NCBI GenBank assembly: GCA_002787075.1
Contig: PCVT01000021.1
Span: forward strand, 1,439 to 7,436
Source: Parcubacteria group bacterium CG11_big_fil_rev_8_21_14_0_20_41_14
Lineage (GTDB): Bacteria; Patescibacteriota; Patescibacteriia; UBA2169
Length of the DNA stretch: 5,998 nt
Reading direction: 5' to 3'
The notes beneath the pieces are model-generated. The model saw only the letters and a list, made by a program, of their open reading frames with translations. It was not told where the DNA came from and made no database searches. A program made the position numbers and the translations under genes. How positions within the stretch are numbered: position 1 is the first letter of the stretch; every line of letters starts with the position of its first letter. Of the stretch, positions 5,715 through 5,998 are shown one piece after another.

Positions 5715-5998
5715 TTATATACTGAATCGCTTTTTGAAATACCCTTCTGAAAAATCTTTGGCAAAATCAAATACTTCATTTGCTTCTTTGTTTAGTTGTT
5801 CAATATAATTGTAGAATTCCACATCGCTAAAAATTGAAAGTCCAAGGCGCGCGCATACTGCGGCGACATCATCTCTTGCCTTGTCTTTCTCGCTCTCAGA
5901 TGACACGACTTTTTCCGCTTCAAAATAATAGCTGTGTCCCGGCACTTCAACGAGCGCGAACTCCACGCCATCATAATTATATACCGCGCTGTTGCGCA
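5715..5998 (-). CDS. C-terminal part of a probable CYTH-domain protein (cut by the window edge)
   Basis: The reading frame is open from the right edge to a TAA stop at 5715-5717, giving the last 94 residues of a protein whose start is outside the window. A GTG at 5966 could be read as a start, but the frame continues upstream with plausible sequence (RNSAVYNYDG), so the gene is treated as partial. The pattern Y-x-DG-x-E-F-A-L-V-E-V-PG-x-x-YYFEAEK, then a spacer, then CARLGL and a tyrosine-containing FYNYIEQLN, resembles the C-terminal half of CYTH domains (class IV adenylate cyclase / thiamine triphosphatase superfamily), where ExE-type acidic residues bind metal-triphosphate. The last 25 residues or so are a charged tail. 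This assignment rests on pattern recall; the N-terminal ExExK motif that would settle it is not in the window. The gene converges with tRNA-Pro. Confidence 0.55.
   Translation of the reverse strand, partial: RNSAVYNYDGVEFALVEVPGHSYYFEAEKVVSSESEKDKARDDVAAVCARLGLSIFSDVEFYNYIEQLNKEANEVFDFAKDFSEGYFKKRFSI

Noticed and set aside
5792..5974. Alternative minus-strand frame of 60 codons overlapping the CYTH-like gene.
   Set aside because: It is out of frame with the longer frame that runs off the window and carries the CYTH-like pattern; its translation is low-complexity and unrelated.

Overview
The window is a compact bacterial segment built around a complete proline-biosynthesis cluster. Four genes on the minus strand are read in the order proC (from about 5407), proA, proB, then a long-chain acyl-CoA synthetase (fadD-like) that ends at 63. 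A tRNA-Pro(CGG) gene lies on the plus strand at 5542-5621. The 3' end of a further minus-strand gene, probably a CYTH-domain protein, runs off the right edge.

Organism: the sequence is clearly bacterial, of moderate-to-low GC, with short gene spacings, weak or absent Shine-Dalgarno sequences and a tRNA with an encoded CCA end. TGA, TAG and TAA are all used as stops, so a code that reassigns TGA is excluded. The style resembles Candidate Phyla Radiation (Patescibacteria/Parcubacteria) genomes, but this is an impression and cannot be proved without a database comparison. If correct, a full proline pathway would be notable, because many such genomes are auxotrophic.

Layout, right to left: the partial CYTH gene (5715-5998, minus) converges with the tRNA-Pro gene. 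The tRNA has a recognisable promoter (5496-5524) and a hairpin-plus-T7 terminator (5628-5683). A second terminator-like hairpin (5424-5466), oriented for minus-strand transcripts, sits directly in front of proC and could be an insulator or an attenuator. proC and proA are 9 bp apart. proA and proB are separated by 274 bp containing a GC-richer island with hairpins and a short tandem repeat that no recognised gene explains. A strong intrinsic terminator (1835-1872) closes the cluster after proB. fadD follows with its own possible promoter.

Function: ProB phosphorylates glutamate, ProA reduces glutamyl-5-phosphate to the semialdehyde, which cyclises to pyrroline-5-carboxylate, and ProC reduces that to proline. 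The tRNA that carries proline is encoded divergently next door. The acyl-CoA synthetase is a separate lipid-related unit. I found no CRISPR array, insertion sequence, phage gene or obvious new enzymatic system. The least explained elements are the proA-proB intergenic island, the hairpin before proC and a three-base expansion in the tRNA variable region.
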